From Anaerobaca sp035448545 (GTDB lineage: Bacteria; Planctomycetota; Phycisphaerae; Sedimentisphaerales; Anaerobacaceae), in the NCBI GenBank assembly GCA_035448545.1, contig DAOTJE010000013.1:1-64000 (forward strand): a DNA stretch of 64,000 nucleotides, read 5' to 3'. This document shows, in pieces, positions 42,076-51,168 of the stretch. Positions within the stretch are counted from its first letter, which is position 1, and every line of letters begins with the position of its first letter. The notes under the pieces were generated by a model. That model made no database searches. It was not told where the DNA came from and saw nothing but the letters and a program-made list of their open reading frames with translations. The position numbers and the translations under genes are program-made.

Positions 42076-43353
42076 ATGAAATCCAGAATCCTGTGTGCCG
42101 TCTGTATCGCCGTGGGGCTGGCCATGTCGGCCCAAGCAGGAGACGTGCCGAGTCTGCCGAGCGTAGATATCTCGGTCGAACCGGTGACGCCAACAACGGC
42201 CGATAACGTAGCCATCGTCGTTTCCGGTCTTTGGCCGGACACATGCGTTCCAGAACAAATCCAATTGGCGACCTTCGCCGGTGACAGCATCCGGCTCGAT
42301 GTGTTGCTGCCCGGCTGGGACGATCCCGCCGCGTGCTCGAGCCTTTCATGCGACCCGGAGCCGACTCCCTTCGAGGTCGAGGGCACAATCGGCAAGCTGG
42401 CTGCCGGCCGGTACGACATCTACGCCCGTGCCATCTCGTGCGAAGGTCGCGGCCGGTACGAATACGTCTCCAGCATCGAAGTCGCCGAGGGCAAACCAGG
42501 CGATACGGCCTGTGACGGATGCCAGGCGTCTCGGTTCACGGTCGGCGGGCGTGTGGTTCTGTTGAGTGATGATCCACCCGGCGGCCTTGGACTCAAGGCC
42601 GGACACGTCGGAACGGTAATCTGCCGAGATTGCACAAGCGGCTGCGGCAGGCTCCTCGTCAGTTGGGACCTCTGGACGGAAGGCAACAAGAATGTCGATG
42701 GCTGTGTCACCGACACGCCTTTTGGGTTCCCCTCCACCTCCGGGCTGTGGGTGGACCTCCAGCATGTGCTCGTCGGGCGACCGTTCGACCGAACCGGGAC
42801 CATCCAGAAGGGTCTGGAGGGATGTCTCACGTTCGTTACTGACAGAGGCGCGCAGTACAATGTCGTCGCTGCGGGGAACATCCATCAGATTCTGGAGGAA
42901 GTCGCCGGCATGAGCCCCCACGGTCGCATTCGTCTGCAAGGGCTGCTGAACGACACCCAGCCCAGGTCCGACACCATCCAAATCTGTCCGCAGTGGAACG
43001 GCAACATTTACCACCCGATCGTTTCGGCCTGTCGGGATCTGCCTCCCACCGGACCGGGAGCCTGCAACCTCAATCTGATGCCCGGAGACCGCGTACAACT
43101 GCTGGTTGACCAGCCTCTCGGCGGCGACAGCCGGCCCGCGGTCGGTCTGTATGCCGGCACGATGGGCACGGTGATCTGCACCGATTCGACAGACGACGTG
43201 ATGCCGCTCTATGTGAGTTGGGACGGTTGGACGGGGGGCACCAACACAGACTACTATTGCGACTCTTCCGTGGTGCCTTACCCGGCCGACTCGGGCTGGT
43301 GGATGCGATGCAGCGACATCCGTCTCGTCCGTCGGGCCGACGAGGATGAGTAG
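42076..43353 (+). CDS. Secreted Ig-like / SH3-like / OB-like protein, copy 1
   Basis: The 425-residue protein has a signal peptide (1-22). Residues ~28-145 form an Ig-like module (TPTTADNVAIVVSGLWPDTC). An SH3-like module follows at ~160-215 (RVVLLSDDPPGGLGLKAGH, GTVICRDC, LLVSWDLW). An OB-like module lies at ~235-320 (GLEGCLTFVTDRGAQYNVV, IRLQGLLN, IQICPQWNGNIYHPIVSAC). A second SH3-like module is at the C-terminus (DRVQLLVDQPLGGD, GTMGTVICTDS, YVSWDGW). Paired cysteines throughout suggest disulfides. GAGGAG precedes the ATG. I do not recognise a named family. The gene at 43886 is a clear paralog. Confidence 0.82.
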   Translation: MKSRILCAVCIAVGLAMSAQAGDVPSLPSVDISVEPVTPTTADNVAIVVSGLWPDTCVPEQIQLATFAGDSIRLDVLLPGWDDPAACSSLSCDPEPTPFEVEGTIGKLAAGRYDIYARAISCEGRGRYEYVSSIEVAEGKPGDTACDGCQASRFTVGGRVVLLSDDPPGGLGLKAGHVGTVICRDCTSGCGRLLVSWDLWTEGNKNVDGCVTDTPFGFPSTSGLWVDLQHVLVGRPFDRTGTIQKGLEGCLTFVTDRGAQYNVVAAGNIHQILEEVAGMSPHGRIRLQGLLNDTQPRSDTIQICPQWNGNIYHPIVSACRDLPPTGPGACNLNLMPGDRVQLLVDQPLGGDSRPAVGLYAGTMGTVICTDSTDDVMPLYVSWDGWTGGTNTDYYCDSSVVPYPADSGWWMRCSDIRLVRRADEDE

Positions 43354-43416
43354 GCCAACCGCATTCTGAAGATCACTCGCCAGGGAACTGGTGACGGCAA
43401 TCATCGCTTGACGTCG

Positions 43417-43454
43417 GTGGTCCCATGCGTGTATCGACACATGCATGGGACCAC
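43417..43454. other. Long hairpin downstream of paralog 1
   Basis: GTGGTCCCATGCGTGT and ACACATGCATGGGACCAC pair over about 16 bp with a 2-base bulge and a 4-base loop. No T-run follows, so it may stabilise the 3' end of the upstream mRNA rather than terminate it. Confidence 0.6.
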
Positions 43455-43639
43455 TGACATTCCGGTCGATACGGTGCCCGTCTGCGGCGGGCCTCAAACG
43501 ACGAATTCGAAAGAATCGAAGACCCTGTTCGTCGGCGGCAGGTCCACCGTTCTGGGCCACAATCACGGGGCTTCGGCCTTGTGGTCCCCCTTGGCATCCC
43601 CACCAGACTTGCCACAATCACCTATTGTTCCGGGCCTTA

Positions 43640-43668
43640 TTGCCTGTCCGACACGGAATCGGTATGAT
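43640..43668 (+). promoter_or_regulatory. Sigma-70-like promoter for paralog 2
   Basis: TTGCCT (43640-43645), a 17-base spacer and TATGAT (43663-43668), giving a leader of about 210 nt. Confidence 0.45.
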
Positions 43669-43885
43669 GGAGGTGAAGGAGGCATATCTCGCTCAGGGAC
43701 GTCGGTCGGGCTTTCGGTGAACCGGGATTATCGCTTCGCGTAGGGATCAGATCGGTATGGAATGACGTCGGGTGGCAGCCCGATCTCCAATGCTTGAGGT
43801 CATTCTGCCCTGTCAGGCGTGCAACGCCGTTGTGGCGCCAGCAGGAGTAAGCCTCATAATCCAGACTTGAACGAGGAGGTCAGAA

Positions 43886-45205
43886 ATGAAACGACGAAGC
43901 ATACTTGCGGCAGGAATCATCGCACTGTGGGCCTTGTCGGTCCAGGGAGCTGTCCCGGCCACCCTGCCGACAATTACGATCCAGTTCAATCCGTCGTCAC
44001 CGACGTCGGCCGATACGCTCACCCTGACGCTTTCGGGGACATGGCCGAATGCCTGTGTCCCGCAGACGTTTCTGGTGCAGGTTGTCCCGGGCGACAGTAT
44101 CCGGATCGATCTGCTCCTGCCCGGATGGGACTCGAAAGGCAAATGCGAGCCACCGTTGTGCTTGCAGGTACTGACGCCCTGGCAACTGAACGGCGCCATA
44201 CCGGCTCTGTCGGCCGGCTCGTACGATGTGTTCATCCGCGCCACGGACTGCGAAGAGGCAGGCGCATACAGACAAGTTACCACCCTGACGGTCACCCCCG
44301 GGACGGGAGGTCCGCTGTCGGACTCGTTCGCGCCGGGTGAACGCGTCGTGCTGCTGGAATCCGATCCGCCGGGAGGGTTCGGACTGGCCGCAGGACAGGC
44401 CGGAACGGTGATCTGCTGCGACTCCGAAGACTGCTCCGGCAGCGTCCTGGTGAGCTGGGACCTCTGGGCTGACGGCAAGCTCGAACCCATCGAGTGTGCC
44501 AACGGTGCCGAGACCCTCTACCCGCCGAATTCGGCGATCTGGATCAATCCCAATCGAGTTCTCCTCGGACGCCACTTCAACCAGTGCGGCACCATCCGAA
44601 AGGACCTGGAAGGATGCATCTCCTTCGAAGCCGATGACGGCAGGACCTACAACGTGATTGCCTGGCCGGGCCTGTATTCCACTCTGGACGGCGGCGGCAC
44701 CATTCAGTTCGACGATCGCGTCCGCCTGCGAGGTCTGCTCAACACCACCCCGCCCGGGCCGGACGAGCTGCGGCTCTGTCCCCAGCAGGACGGGGATGTT
44801 TTCCATCCAACGCTCTCGCCCTGCTCGCCGGCGGATGTCGAGCCGGAACCCAAACCGGAACCGGAACCCGAGCCCAAGCCGGAACCGGAACCGGACAGCA
44901 TCCTGATCAGCATTGCCGGCAATCCCCTGCTGCTTCAGCAGGTACCCTCGTCTCCGGGGAGCTACGCCGGATGCGCCAACATCACGGTCGAGTTGAACTT
45001 CCACGCACAACTGTCCGTTAGGATCACCCCGGCTGCCGGCGTGGGCGGAACCTGGACGGGCACGCTCGATCCTGACATCCTCGGCCCGGGCACGGTCACC
45101 ACGGAACTCTGTATCGAGGTCGTCGACCTGGACACCGGCTCGCTTCCGCCCGGAAAGGACGTACAGGTCGCCACGGTCACGTTGCTGGCCGCGCCGGCTA
45201 TTTGA
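43886..45205 (+). CDS. Secreted Ig-like / SH3-like / OB-like protein, copy 2
   Basis: The 439-residue protein has a signal peptide (1-22) and the same first three modules as its neighbour: SPTSADTLTLTLSGTWPNAC, then RVVLLESDPPGGFGLAAGQ, GTVICCDSEDC and LVSWDLW, then DLEGCISFEADDGRTYNVI, RLRGLLNTTPPG and LRLCPQQDGDVFHPTLSPC. Instead of a second SH3-like module it has a linker of Pro-Glu/Lys repeats (about 310-330) and a C-terminal beta-sandwich of about 100 residues with two cysteines. GAGGAGG precedes the ATG. The OB-like part resembles the DUF5818-type pattern (C-x-F-x2-DDG-x-Y); that is a visual impression only. Confidence 0.82.
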   Translation: MKRRSILAAGIIALWALSVQGAVPATLPTITIQFNPSSPTSADTLTLTLSGTWPNACVPQTFLVQVVPGDSIRIDLLLPGWDSKGKCEPPLCLQVLTPWQLNGAIPALSAGSYDVFIRATDCEEAGAYRQVTTLTVTPGTGGPLSDSFAPGERVVLLESDPPGGFGLAAGQAGTVICCDSEDCSGSVLVSWDLWADGKLEPIECANGAETLYPPNSAIWINPNRVLLGRHFNQCGTIRKDLEGCISFEADDGRTYNVIAWPGLYSTLDGGGTIQFDDRVRLRGLLNTTPPGPDELRLCPQQDGDVFHPTLSPCSPADVEPEPKPEPEPEPKPEPEPDSILISIAGNPLLLQQVPSSPGSYAGCANITVELNFHAQLSVRITPAAGVGGTWTGTLDPDILGPGTVTTELCIEVVDLDTGSLPPGKDVQVATVTLLAAPAI

Positions 45206-45348
45206 GTGGCATTCGAGACAAGATTGGTCGCGGAATCGGGCGACCCGGCTGGAAGGGCAAGCCGGCCCGCCCGGTCCGTGCAAGCCGTCGCGAGTTCCGG
45301 GCGGGAAAACTGGATGACAGGGCTGGCCTGCGGTGATATCGTGGAGTC

Positions 45349-45639
45349 ATGTGCCCGTTCATCGGACCAGTTCCGGCGTATGCGATCTTCTATGTCGGCG
45401 GGATCATCCTCCATTTCGCAATCGGACGGGCGTTGACGGGTCTTCTTCGAGGCGACATGGCGTATGACGCACGGATCGGATCGCCGACCATGATGCACCG
45501 CACCTGTCTGGGGGCGGCCGCCGGCGCGGCGGTGGTTCTCGTGATCGTGCGGCGCAACCGGTCGCGTGCACACCGCGTCCTGTCACCAGAACAAGATGCA
45601 GAACCGCTTCGAGATCGCATCCAGCGGCATCCCGTATGA
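45349..45639 (+). CDS. Doubtful small membrane protein, 96 aa
   Basis: The frame has a hydrophobic start (MCPFIGPVPAYAIFYVGGII) that faintly resembles the first helix of prolipoprotein diacylglyceryl transferase, and a second hydrophobic stretch (CLGAAAGAAVVLVIVRRNR). It lacks every other Lgt landmark, and its GGAG is too close to the ATG to be an ideal ribosome site. It ends nine bases before the methyltransferase start. It may be a remnant or a chance frame. Confidence 0.28.
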   Translation: MCPFIGPVPAYAIFYVGGIILHFAIGRALTGLLRGDMAYDARIGSPTMMHRTCLGAAAGAAVVLVIVRRNRSRAHRVLSPEQDAEPLRDRIQRHPV

Positions 45640-45648
45640 GATGAATCG

Positions 45649-46212
45649 ATGGCAACGCATCTCTGTCCATTCTGGGTCGGCTACTTCCTGGCCAGTCGGT
45701 TCAGGAAGCTGTTGCAGAACCCGACCAAGGTCATCGGACCGTACGTCCGACCGAACATGACCGTCCTGGACTTCGGTTGCGCGATGGGTTTCTTCAGCCT
45801 GCCGATGGCCGAGGCGGTCGGTTCCGACGGCAAGGTCGTCTGCGTCGATATTCAGCCCAGAATGCTCGACGTGCTGCAACGGCGTGCGGCGCGAGCCGGG
45901 CTGCTCAATCGCATCGAGTGTCACGTGTGCCGGCAAGACTCGATCGACTTGAAGGGATACGATGCCGGGTTCGACTTCGCCCTGGCGTTCGCGGTTCTAC
46001 ACGAGGTCTCTGCCCCGCAGCGCATACTGGGCGATCTGTCCCGCCTCGTCAAAAGCGGCGCTCATCTGCTGCTGGCGGAACCGGCGGGACACGTAACACC
46101 GAAAGAGGTCGAACAGACCGTCACGCTGGCCCGCGAGTACGGCTTCATCATGACCAGCGCCCTGTTGATCCGCTCGGCGCACGCCGCCTTGCTGACGAGA
46201 TCCACATCGTAG
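45649..46212 (+). CDS. Class I SAM-dependent methyltransferase
   Basis: The 187-residue protein has the Rossmann methyltransferase motifs VLDFGCAMGFFSLPMAEAVG (motif I), VVCVDIQPRMLDVL (acidic end of strand 2), DFALAFAVLHEVSAPQRIL (motif for strand 4) and GAHLLLAEPAGHVT (strand 5). It is of minimal length, close to the UbiE/Methyltransf_25-type core with no extra domains. The substrate cannot be inferred. It lies directly before the HAD hydrolase on the same strand (15-bp gap), so the two are probably co-transcribed. Confidence 0.88.
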   Translation: MATHLCPFWVGYFLASRFRKLLQNPTKVIGPYVRPNMTVLDFGCAMGFFSLPMAEAVGSDGKVVCVDIQPRMLDVLQRRAARAGLLNRIECHVCRQDSIDLKGYDAGFDFALAFAVLHEVSAPQRILGDLSRLVKSGAHLLLAEPAGHVTPKEVEQTVTLAREYGFIMTSALLIRSAHAALLTRSTS

Positions 46213-46227
46213 ATGTTGAGACCGTCC

Positions 46228-47061
46228 ATGAAGGCATTGATCTTTGACCTCGACGATACGCTGGTTGTGGAGAAGGCCGCAGCAGCCGATGCCTTCATGG
46301 CAACCTGCAAACTGGCGGCGCAGCGACACGACCTCGATCCACAGGCTCTGCACGCCACCGTGCGCCAGACCTGCCGTGAGCTCTGGCACCACCATTGTCC
46401 CGCTCGCGCCTACGCCATCGAGATCGGCATCAGTTCTTGGGAGGCCCTCTGGTCACGCTTCGAAGGCGACAACGAGAACTTGGTGGTGCTGAGAGCCTGG
46501 GTGCCCGATTATCGGCATGACTCCTGGCGACACGCCTTGGAGACACACGGTATCCAGGATCGCGACCTCGCCCACGAACTGGCGGAAACCTATCCGGTCC
46601 ATCGCCGTCAGCGACACGTCGTCTACGACGATGTCCACGCGGCACTGGAAAGACTTCGAAGAACGTACCGCCTGGCCTTGCTGACCAACGGCGCTTCGGA
46701 CCTCCAGCGCGAGAAGATCGCCGGCGCCGGAATCGCCGGCTACTTCGAAGAGATTCTCGTCGCAGGCGATGTCGGTATCGCCAAGCCTCATCCTCGCATC
46801 TTTGAAACCCTGCTCGCTCGTCTGGGAGTCAAGCCGAGTGAAGCGGTGATGCTCGGCGACAGCCAGAACAGGGATGTCCAGGGCGCCCAGGCGGTCGGCA
46901 TGAAAGCGGTCTGGGTTAATCGTACCGGCAGCCCCCGGCGCGAGGGCATTGTCCCGGACCTGGAAGTGGCCACCCTGGCCGCCTTTCCGGCCCCACATCG
47001 TCCGGACGGTTCACACGGCGCGTTGACAGGACAGAAGAGAACGTCCTATCATGAGGCATAA
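46228..47061 (+). CDS. HAD-superfamily hydrolase
   Basis: The 277-residue protein has the four HAD motifs: MKALIFDLDDTLV (nucleophile DLDDT), LALLTNGAS (motif II Thr), AKPHPRIFE (motif III Lys) and VMLGDSQNRDVQGAQAVGM (motif IV). An alpha-helical cap lies between motifs I and II. The pattern fits a phosphatase or haloacid-dehalogenase-like hydrolase of subfamily IA. The ATG at 46228 begins the canonical MKALIFDLDDT; an ATG five codons earlier is possible. It forms a likely unit with the methyltransferase. Confidence 0.9.
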   Translation: MKALIFDLDDTLVVEKAAAADAFMATCKLAAQRHDLDPQALHATVRQTCRELWHHHCPARAYAIEIGISSWEALWSRFEGDNENLVVLRAWVPDYRHDSWRHALETHGIQDRDLAHELAETYPVHRRQRHVVYDDVHAALERLRRTYRLALLTNGASDLQREKIAGAGIAGYFEEILVAGDVGIAKPHPRIFETLLARLGVKPSEAVMLGDSQNRDVQGAQAVGMKAVWVNRTGSPRREGIVPDLEVATLAAFPAPHRPDGSHGALTGQKRTSYHEA

Positions 47062-47101
47062 GGTCGCGGGGCGCGCGACAGGCCGGGAAGGAGTTGTCAC
47101 G

Positions 47102-48439
47102 ATGAGAAGCCCACGAATCACCCGCAGAGACAAAGACGGATCGCCACAAGACATCCCGTCATCTGCACGGCGGTCAGCAGGAGCTACGCTGTTGCTTCTC
47201 TTCGGCATCCTCGCCCTTCTGGCGGATGCGACAGGCGCGGCACAGGACGGGTTGATTGCCTCGCCGGAGCCGGGCTGGCCCCAGTGGCGAGGGCCGCGAC
47301 GCGACGGCATCTGTGACGACAAAGGTCTGCTCCCGCAGTGGCCCGAGGATGGTCCGCCGCGTCTCTGGACCATCGACGGACTCGGCAAGGGCTGGTCCTC
47401 GCCGATCATCGTGCGCGACCGCCTCTACATCACGGGCGACGTGGGTGAGGACCTGGTGATCTTCGCCTTCACGTTGGACGGGACGCCGGTATGGCGCGCC
47501 ACAAACGGCGCCTACTGGAAGAACCCCTACCCCGGCAGCCGCGCGTGTTGTGCGTTCTCCGAGGGTCGGCTCTATAACATGAACGCGCATGGGCGCGTCG
47601 CGTGCCTGGACGCCGCCACGGGCCAGGAACTCTGGGCGGTGGACACTCTGGAGCGATTCGAAGGAAAGAACATCACGTGGGCCATGAGCGAGTGCCTGCT
47701 GGTCGACGGTCCGCGCGTGATCGTCACGCCGGGAGGCAGGAAGGCGCTGATGGCCGCGTTGGACAAGCGAACGGGCGAAACGCTCTGGACCACGCCCCCA
47801 CTGGAGGACGACGTCGTCTCACACTGCTCGCCGATCCTGCTGCGGTACGCCGGACACAGGCAGATCGTCAATTGCTCGTCGGCTCACGGCTTCGGCGTCG
47901 ATGCCGACACAGGCAGACTGCTCTGGGTCGTACCGGTGACGAACCGCTACGGCACAAACGTTTCTACGCCGCTCTACGGTTCGGGGCGGGTCTTCTTCAT
48001 GACGCCCTACGACTCGCTCGGTCGTCAGTATCGGCTGGCCGCCGACGGAACCGGCGTGGACGCCACGTTGACATGGGACACCTTTATCGACGCCGTCACC
48101 GGCTGTGCGGTTCTGGTCGACAACGTGCTGTATGCCGCCGGCTATACGAAACCCAAGTGGTGGTTTGGCTTCGACTGGGACACGGGACAGACAAAGTACG
48201 AGATGAAGGATTTCACCACGGGCGCTGCCATCTACGCCGATGGACGACTCTACATCCTCGATGAGCAGGGCAACGTCGGACTGGTCAAGCCGACCGCCGA
48301 TGGCCTTACGATCGTCGGGCGCTTCCGCCTGACTTCCGAACACGTCCGCGACGCTTGGGCCCATCCGGTCCTGCTCGACGGCCGGCTCTACCTGCGCTAT
48401 CACGATACACTGTCGTGCTACGATGTCACGCAACGTTGA
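47102..48439 (+). CDS. Secreted PQQ-like beta-propeller protein
   Basis: The 445-residue protein has a somewhat long N-region before a signal helix at about 27-47 (GATLLLLFGILALLADATG). It then shows a run of propeller blades: WPQWRGPRRDGICDDKGLLPQW (the opening of planctomycete PQQ-repeat proteins), VACLDAATGQELWAVDTLE, MAALDKRTGETLWTTPPL, GFGVDADTGRLLWVVPV and a final LLDGRLYLRYHDTLSCYDV. No quinoprotein dehydrogenase cofactor residues can be identified, so it is more likely a binding scaffold. AAGGAG precedes the ATG at 47102. It converges with the MFS gene with only 27 bp between the stops. Confidence 0.88.
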   Translation: MRSPRITRRDKDGSPQDIPSSARRSAGATLLLLFGILALLADATGAAQDGLIASPEPGWPQWRGPRRDGICDDKGLLPQWPEDGPPRLWTIDGLGKGWSSPIIVRDRLYITGDVGEDLVIFAFTLDGTPVWRATNGAYWKNPYPGSRACCAFSEGRLYNMNAHGRVACLDAATGQELWAVDTLERFEGKNITWAMSECLLVDGPRVIVTPGGRKALMAALDKRTGETLWTTPPLEDDVVSHCSPILLRYAGHRQIVNCSSAHGFGVDADTGRLLWVVPVTNRYGTNVSTPLYGSGRVFFMTPYDSLGRQYRLAADGTGVDATLTWDTFIDAVTGCAVLVDNVLYAAGYTKPKWWFGFDWDTGQTKYEMKDFTTGAAIYADGRLYILDEQGNVGLVKPTADGLTIVGRFRLTSEHVRDAWAHPVLLDGRLYLRYHDTLSCYDVTQR

Positions 48440-48466
48440 CCGTCGTGATCTCTCGCACCTCGCGTG

Positions 48467-49867
48467 TCACTCGATGCCAAGCTCTTTCTGCATCTCTTCC
48501 AACGGAACGCCCTTGGTCTCCGGCATCATCAGAATCACCCAGATCAACTGGAGCACCATCATGCCCGCATAGAAGGCGAAAACGCGGGCGCCCGCCTGGC
48601 TGGCGCCGGGGGCATCCGCTTTGCCCACCAGCATGGGGAAGGTCCATGAGATCGCTGCGCACATGAACCAGTGCGTGAACGAACCCAACGCTTGCCCTTT
48701 GGCACGAACCTGGGTCGGGAAAATCTCGCTGATGAACACCCAGATGACCGCGCCCTGGCCGAAGGCGTGGGACGCAATGAACAGCAGGAAACACCCCAGC
48801 ACGATGACGCCGCCCCGCTCGGTGTGAAAGGCCCAGGCCACGGTGCCCAGACTGATGATGTAACCGAGCGAGCCGACGAGCATGAGCTTCTTGCGGCCGA
48901 AGTGATCGATGATCGCGATCGCCAGCATCGTGAAGACCAGGTTCGTCGCGCCCACGATCACGCTCTGAAGGCGGGCGAAGTCGGCACTGGCCCCGGCCAT
49001 CTCGAAGATCCGCGTCGAGTAGTAGAGCAACGCGTTGATCCCCGAGAGCTGATTGAAGGCCGCGATGAGAAAGGCCAGCAGAATCGGCTTCAGATACATC
49101 CGGCGGAAAAAAGGCTCGCCGATGCTGTGGTGGGCCAGCTCGATCGATTCCCGGATCTCCTGCATTTCCCGCGCCACGTCCTCGGCGCCCAGCCGCTCCA
49201 GGATGTCACGCGCCTCCTCGGCGCGTCCTTGTGCCATGAGCCAGCGAGGACTGAGCGGGTTGCCGATCAGCAGGACGAAAAAGGCGGCTGCCGGAAAGGC
49301 CTCGACGCCGAACATCCACCGCCATTCGACGTCACCGAGGTTCAGGGCGCCGATGACCCAGTTGGACAGATACGCCAGCAGGATGCCGAAGACGATGTTG
49401 AACTGGAACAGCGCCACCAGACGGCCCCGGCTCCTGGCCGGCGAGATCTCCGCGATGTAGATGGGCCCGACCACCGACGAGCCGCCGACCGCCAACCCAC
49501 CGATGAAACGCGAGATCACGAACGACCACCAGTCCCAGGCGAAGGCGCTGCCGACCGCCGAGACAAAATACAGCACCGCCAGCAGGCTCAGGGTCTTTCG
49601 CCGACCAAAGGCATCGGACGGCTTGCTGCTCAGCCAGGCGCCCAGGATCGTCCCAATCAAGGCACTGGCGGTGGTGCACCCATGCCAGAAGCCCGGCTTG
49701 CCCAGAAACGCCAGGCCGCTCATTCCGGCCGCCAGCGACTCGTACGTGGCCGCGAACAAATCCTGGAGCGTTTGCTCGGCGCCCGAGATCACAGCCGTGT
49801 CAAAACCGAACAGCAACCCTCCCAGGGCCGCAACGATCGCGCTTCGCAGCAGTAATGCCTTCTTCAT
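48467..49867 (-). CDS. MFS sugar porter (XylE/GalP type)
   Basis: The 466-residue transporter has twelve hydrophobic segments and sugar-porter signatures: GGLLFGFDTAVISGAEQ in helix 1, DAFGRRKTL after helix 2, RFIGGLAVGGSSVVGPIYIAEISPARSRG in the helix 4-5 region (shown here as a region), SPRWLMAQGR after helix 6, NQLSGINALLYYST in helix 7 and a C-terminal MPETKGVPLEEM. These match proton-coupled or facilitative uptake of monosaccharides. The ATG at 49867 is chosen because AGGAG lies eight bases upstream; six codons earlier another start is possible. Confidence 0.92.
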   Translation of the reverse strand: MKKALLLRSAIVAALGGLLFGFDTAVISGAEQTLQDLFAATYESLAAGMSGLAFLGKPGFWHGCTTASALIGTILGAWLSSKPSDAFGRRKTLSLLAVLYFVSAVGSAFAWDWWSFVISRFIGGLAVGGSSVVGPIYIAEISPARSRGRLVALFQFNIVFGILLAYLSNWVIGALNLGDVEWRWMFGVEAFPAAAFFVLLIGNPLSPRWLMAQGRAEEARDILERLGAEDVAREMQEIRESIELAHHSIGEPFFRRMYLKPILLAFLIAAFNQLSGINALLYYSTRIFEMAGASADFARLQSVIVGATNLVFTMLAIAIIDHFGRKKLMLVGSLGYIISLGTVAWAFHTERGGVIVLGCFLLFIASHAFGQGAVIWVFISEIFPTQVRAKGQALGSFTHWFMCAAISWTFPMLVGKADAPGASQAGARVFAFYAGMMVLQLIWVILMMPETKGVPLEEMQKELGIE

Positions 49868-50064
49868 GCGTCCGTCTCCTGCCATTCACACACGAGACCC
49901 GTTCAGAAACGCCGGAGAGATTAGCAGATTGTCGTTCGCGCGACCAGCACCAACCTGGCGGAATGTCCTCGCCATCGATTACCGGGCGTTACCGCACATC
50001 CGGCCGTCGCCTTTACAGGATAGAGCAGGAGCGTAACGAACCGTCGTTTTTGGGAGATCGAACC

Positions 50065-50262
50065 ATGAAACGCACGCTTCTCATCACGTTGATGTGCATG
50101 GCCGCCTTGACACTGAGCGGTTGCATGTCCTTCGCCTACGAAGAGCACCACAGCCACCACCGACCTCGAATGATGCACACTCGGCCTGTCAGGGTGGTCG
50201 AAGTCGTCCCGCCTCCCCCGCCGCGACCGTATCACCACGGACGTCACCATCGCCGGTACTGA
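50065..50262 (+). CDS. Small His/Pro-rich lipoprotein
   Basis: The 65-residue precursor has a lipoprotein signal (MKRTLLITLMCMAALTLSGC). The mature part of about 46 residues is rich in His (HHSHHRP, YHHGRHHRRY) and Pro (PPPPPRP). Histidine clusters of this kind can bind transition metals. GGGAG lies nine bases before the ATG. It stands alone between the MFS gene (opposite strand) and the coiled-coil protein. No family is recognised. Confidence 0.75.
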   Translation: MKRTLLITLMCMAALTLSGCMSFAYEEHHSHHRPRMMHTRPVRVVEVVPPPPPRPYHHGRHHRRY

Positions 50263-50394
50263 GCGCGGGCCAGCCGAATCCGGAGGATAAGATCGCCTCT
50301 GCGGCAAGGTCGATTTCGTGAACCAGGAGGCGGGCAAAACGGATGGGTCGGACAGGGCCGTCCCCAGACAGCGGCGGCCCCTGTCCAGGCGCGG

Positions 50395-51168
50395 TCAGCT
50401 CGCGAGATAGAACAGCAGAGCGGCAAGCACGGAAATGACGCCCGTACAAACACTTAAGGCCAAGGCCAATGTCCACGCGTAACGCCGGTTCATCTTCGAA
50501 ATGACGTATTTGAGGTAGCGGTCACTGGCGGCAAACGTCCGGCTCATCTGAAGGATGCCTTCGGTATTGCTCACCGTGTTCTCGTTGAGCCGGTCGAGCG
50601 TACCCTTGAACTTGACAAAGCTCTCGGCCAGTTGAACATCGGTGTCGGCCGCGGCCGCCAGTTGATGATTGATCGACGTCAGCATGTCGGTCTGCCGCGC
50701 GGTCTCCAGCGGAATCCGATCTACCGCGTCGATGAACTGCTGGTCCTTCAGAGACGTGCTGCGCAATTGTTCGAGCAGCCGGCCCGTCAGTTGCTTCTGG
50801 TTCTCCACTGCCGACGGGAGGCTCTCCAGCACCTTCGGCAGCTCGCGCACGCGATCCATGAGCTCCTCGTGCTGGGCTAACTGACAATGGAGATGTTCGT
50901 TGATCTGCTGAAGCTGATTCACCAGCCGACTGATGCCTTCGTAGAGTTTCTCCGCCGGGTCATGATGGTCCAACGACGTGACGGCATTGACCACGACCGG
51001 TTCGCTCGACACCGTGGCGGACCGAGGGTCCGCGTAGTCGTCGCTGGTGTCGAAGCCGCAGGCGATCAGGCCGTCATCGTTCAGCGTCGGCTCGCACCGG
51101 CCGGCCTCTGCATACCGATGGGACCGCAGCCAACTACTCGTGCCCGTCAGAATCTCGCGTAATGTCAT
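50395..51168 (-). CDS. Tail-anchored coiled-coil protein
   Basis: The 257-residue protein has no signal peptide. Residues ~1-70 are polar. From about 75 to 215 it reads as long amphipathic helices (ISRLVNQLQQINEHLHCQLA, LPSAVENQKQLTGRLLEQLR, LAESFVKFKGTLDRLNENTV). A single membrane segment ends the protein (YAWTLALALSVCTGVISVLAALLFYL). This is a tail-anchored coiled coil, facing the cytoplasm if the C-tail inserts. It resembles chemoreceptor- or DivIVA-like helical architecture only in general form. AAGGAG precedes the ATG at 51166-51168. Function unknown. Confidence 0.75.
   Translation of the reverse strand: MTLREILTGTSSWLRSHRYAEAGRCEPTLNDDGLIACGFDTSDDYADPRSATVSSEPVVVNAVTSLDHHDPAEKLYEGISRLVNQLQQINEHLHCQLAQHEELMDRVRELPKVLESLPSAVENQKQLTGRLLEQLRSTSLKDQQFIDAVDRIPLETARQTDMLTSINHQLAAAADTDVQLAESFVKFKGTLDRLNENTVSNTEGILQMSRTFAASDRYLKYVISKMNRRYAWTLALALSVCTGVISVLAALLFYLAS

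Larger units (their letters stand above)
43354..43885. other. Intergenic with hairpins and a promoter
   Basis: The region holds a long hairpin (43417-43454), the promoter at 43640-43668, and a nested dyad GAATGAC...GTCATTC (43760-43805) enclosing TCGGG/CCCGA within the leader of the second paralog. I see no gene. Confidence 0.5.
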
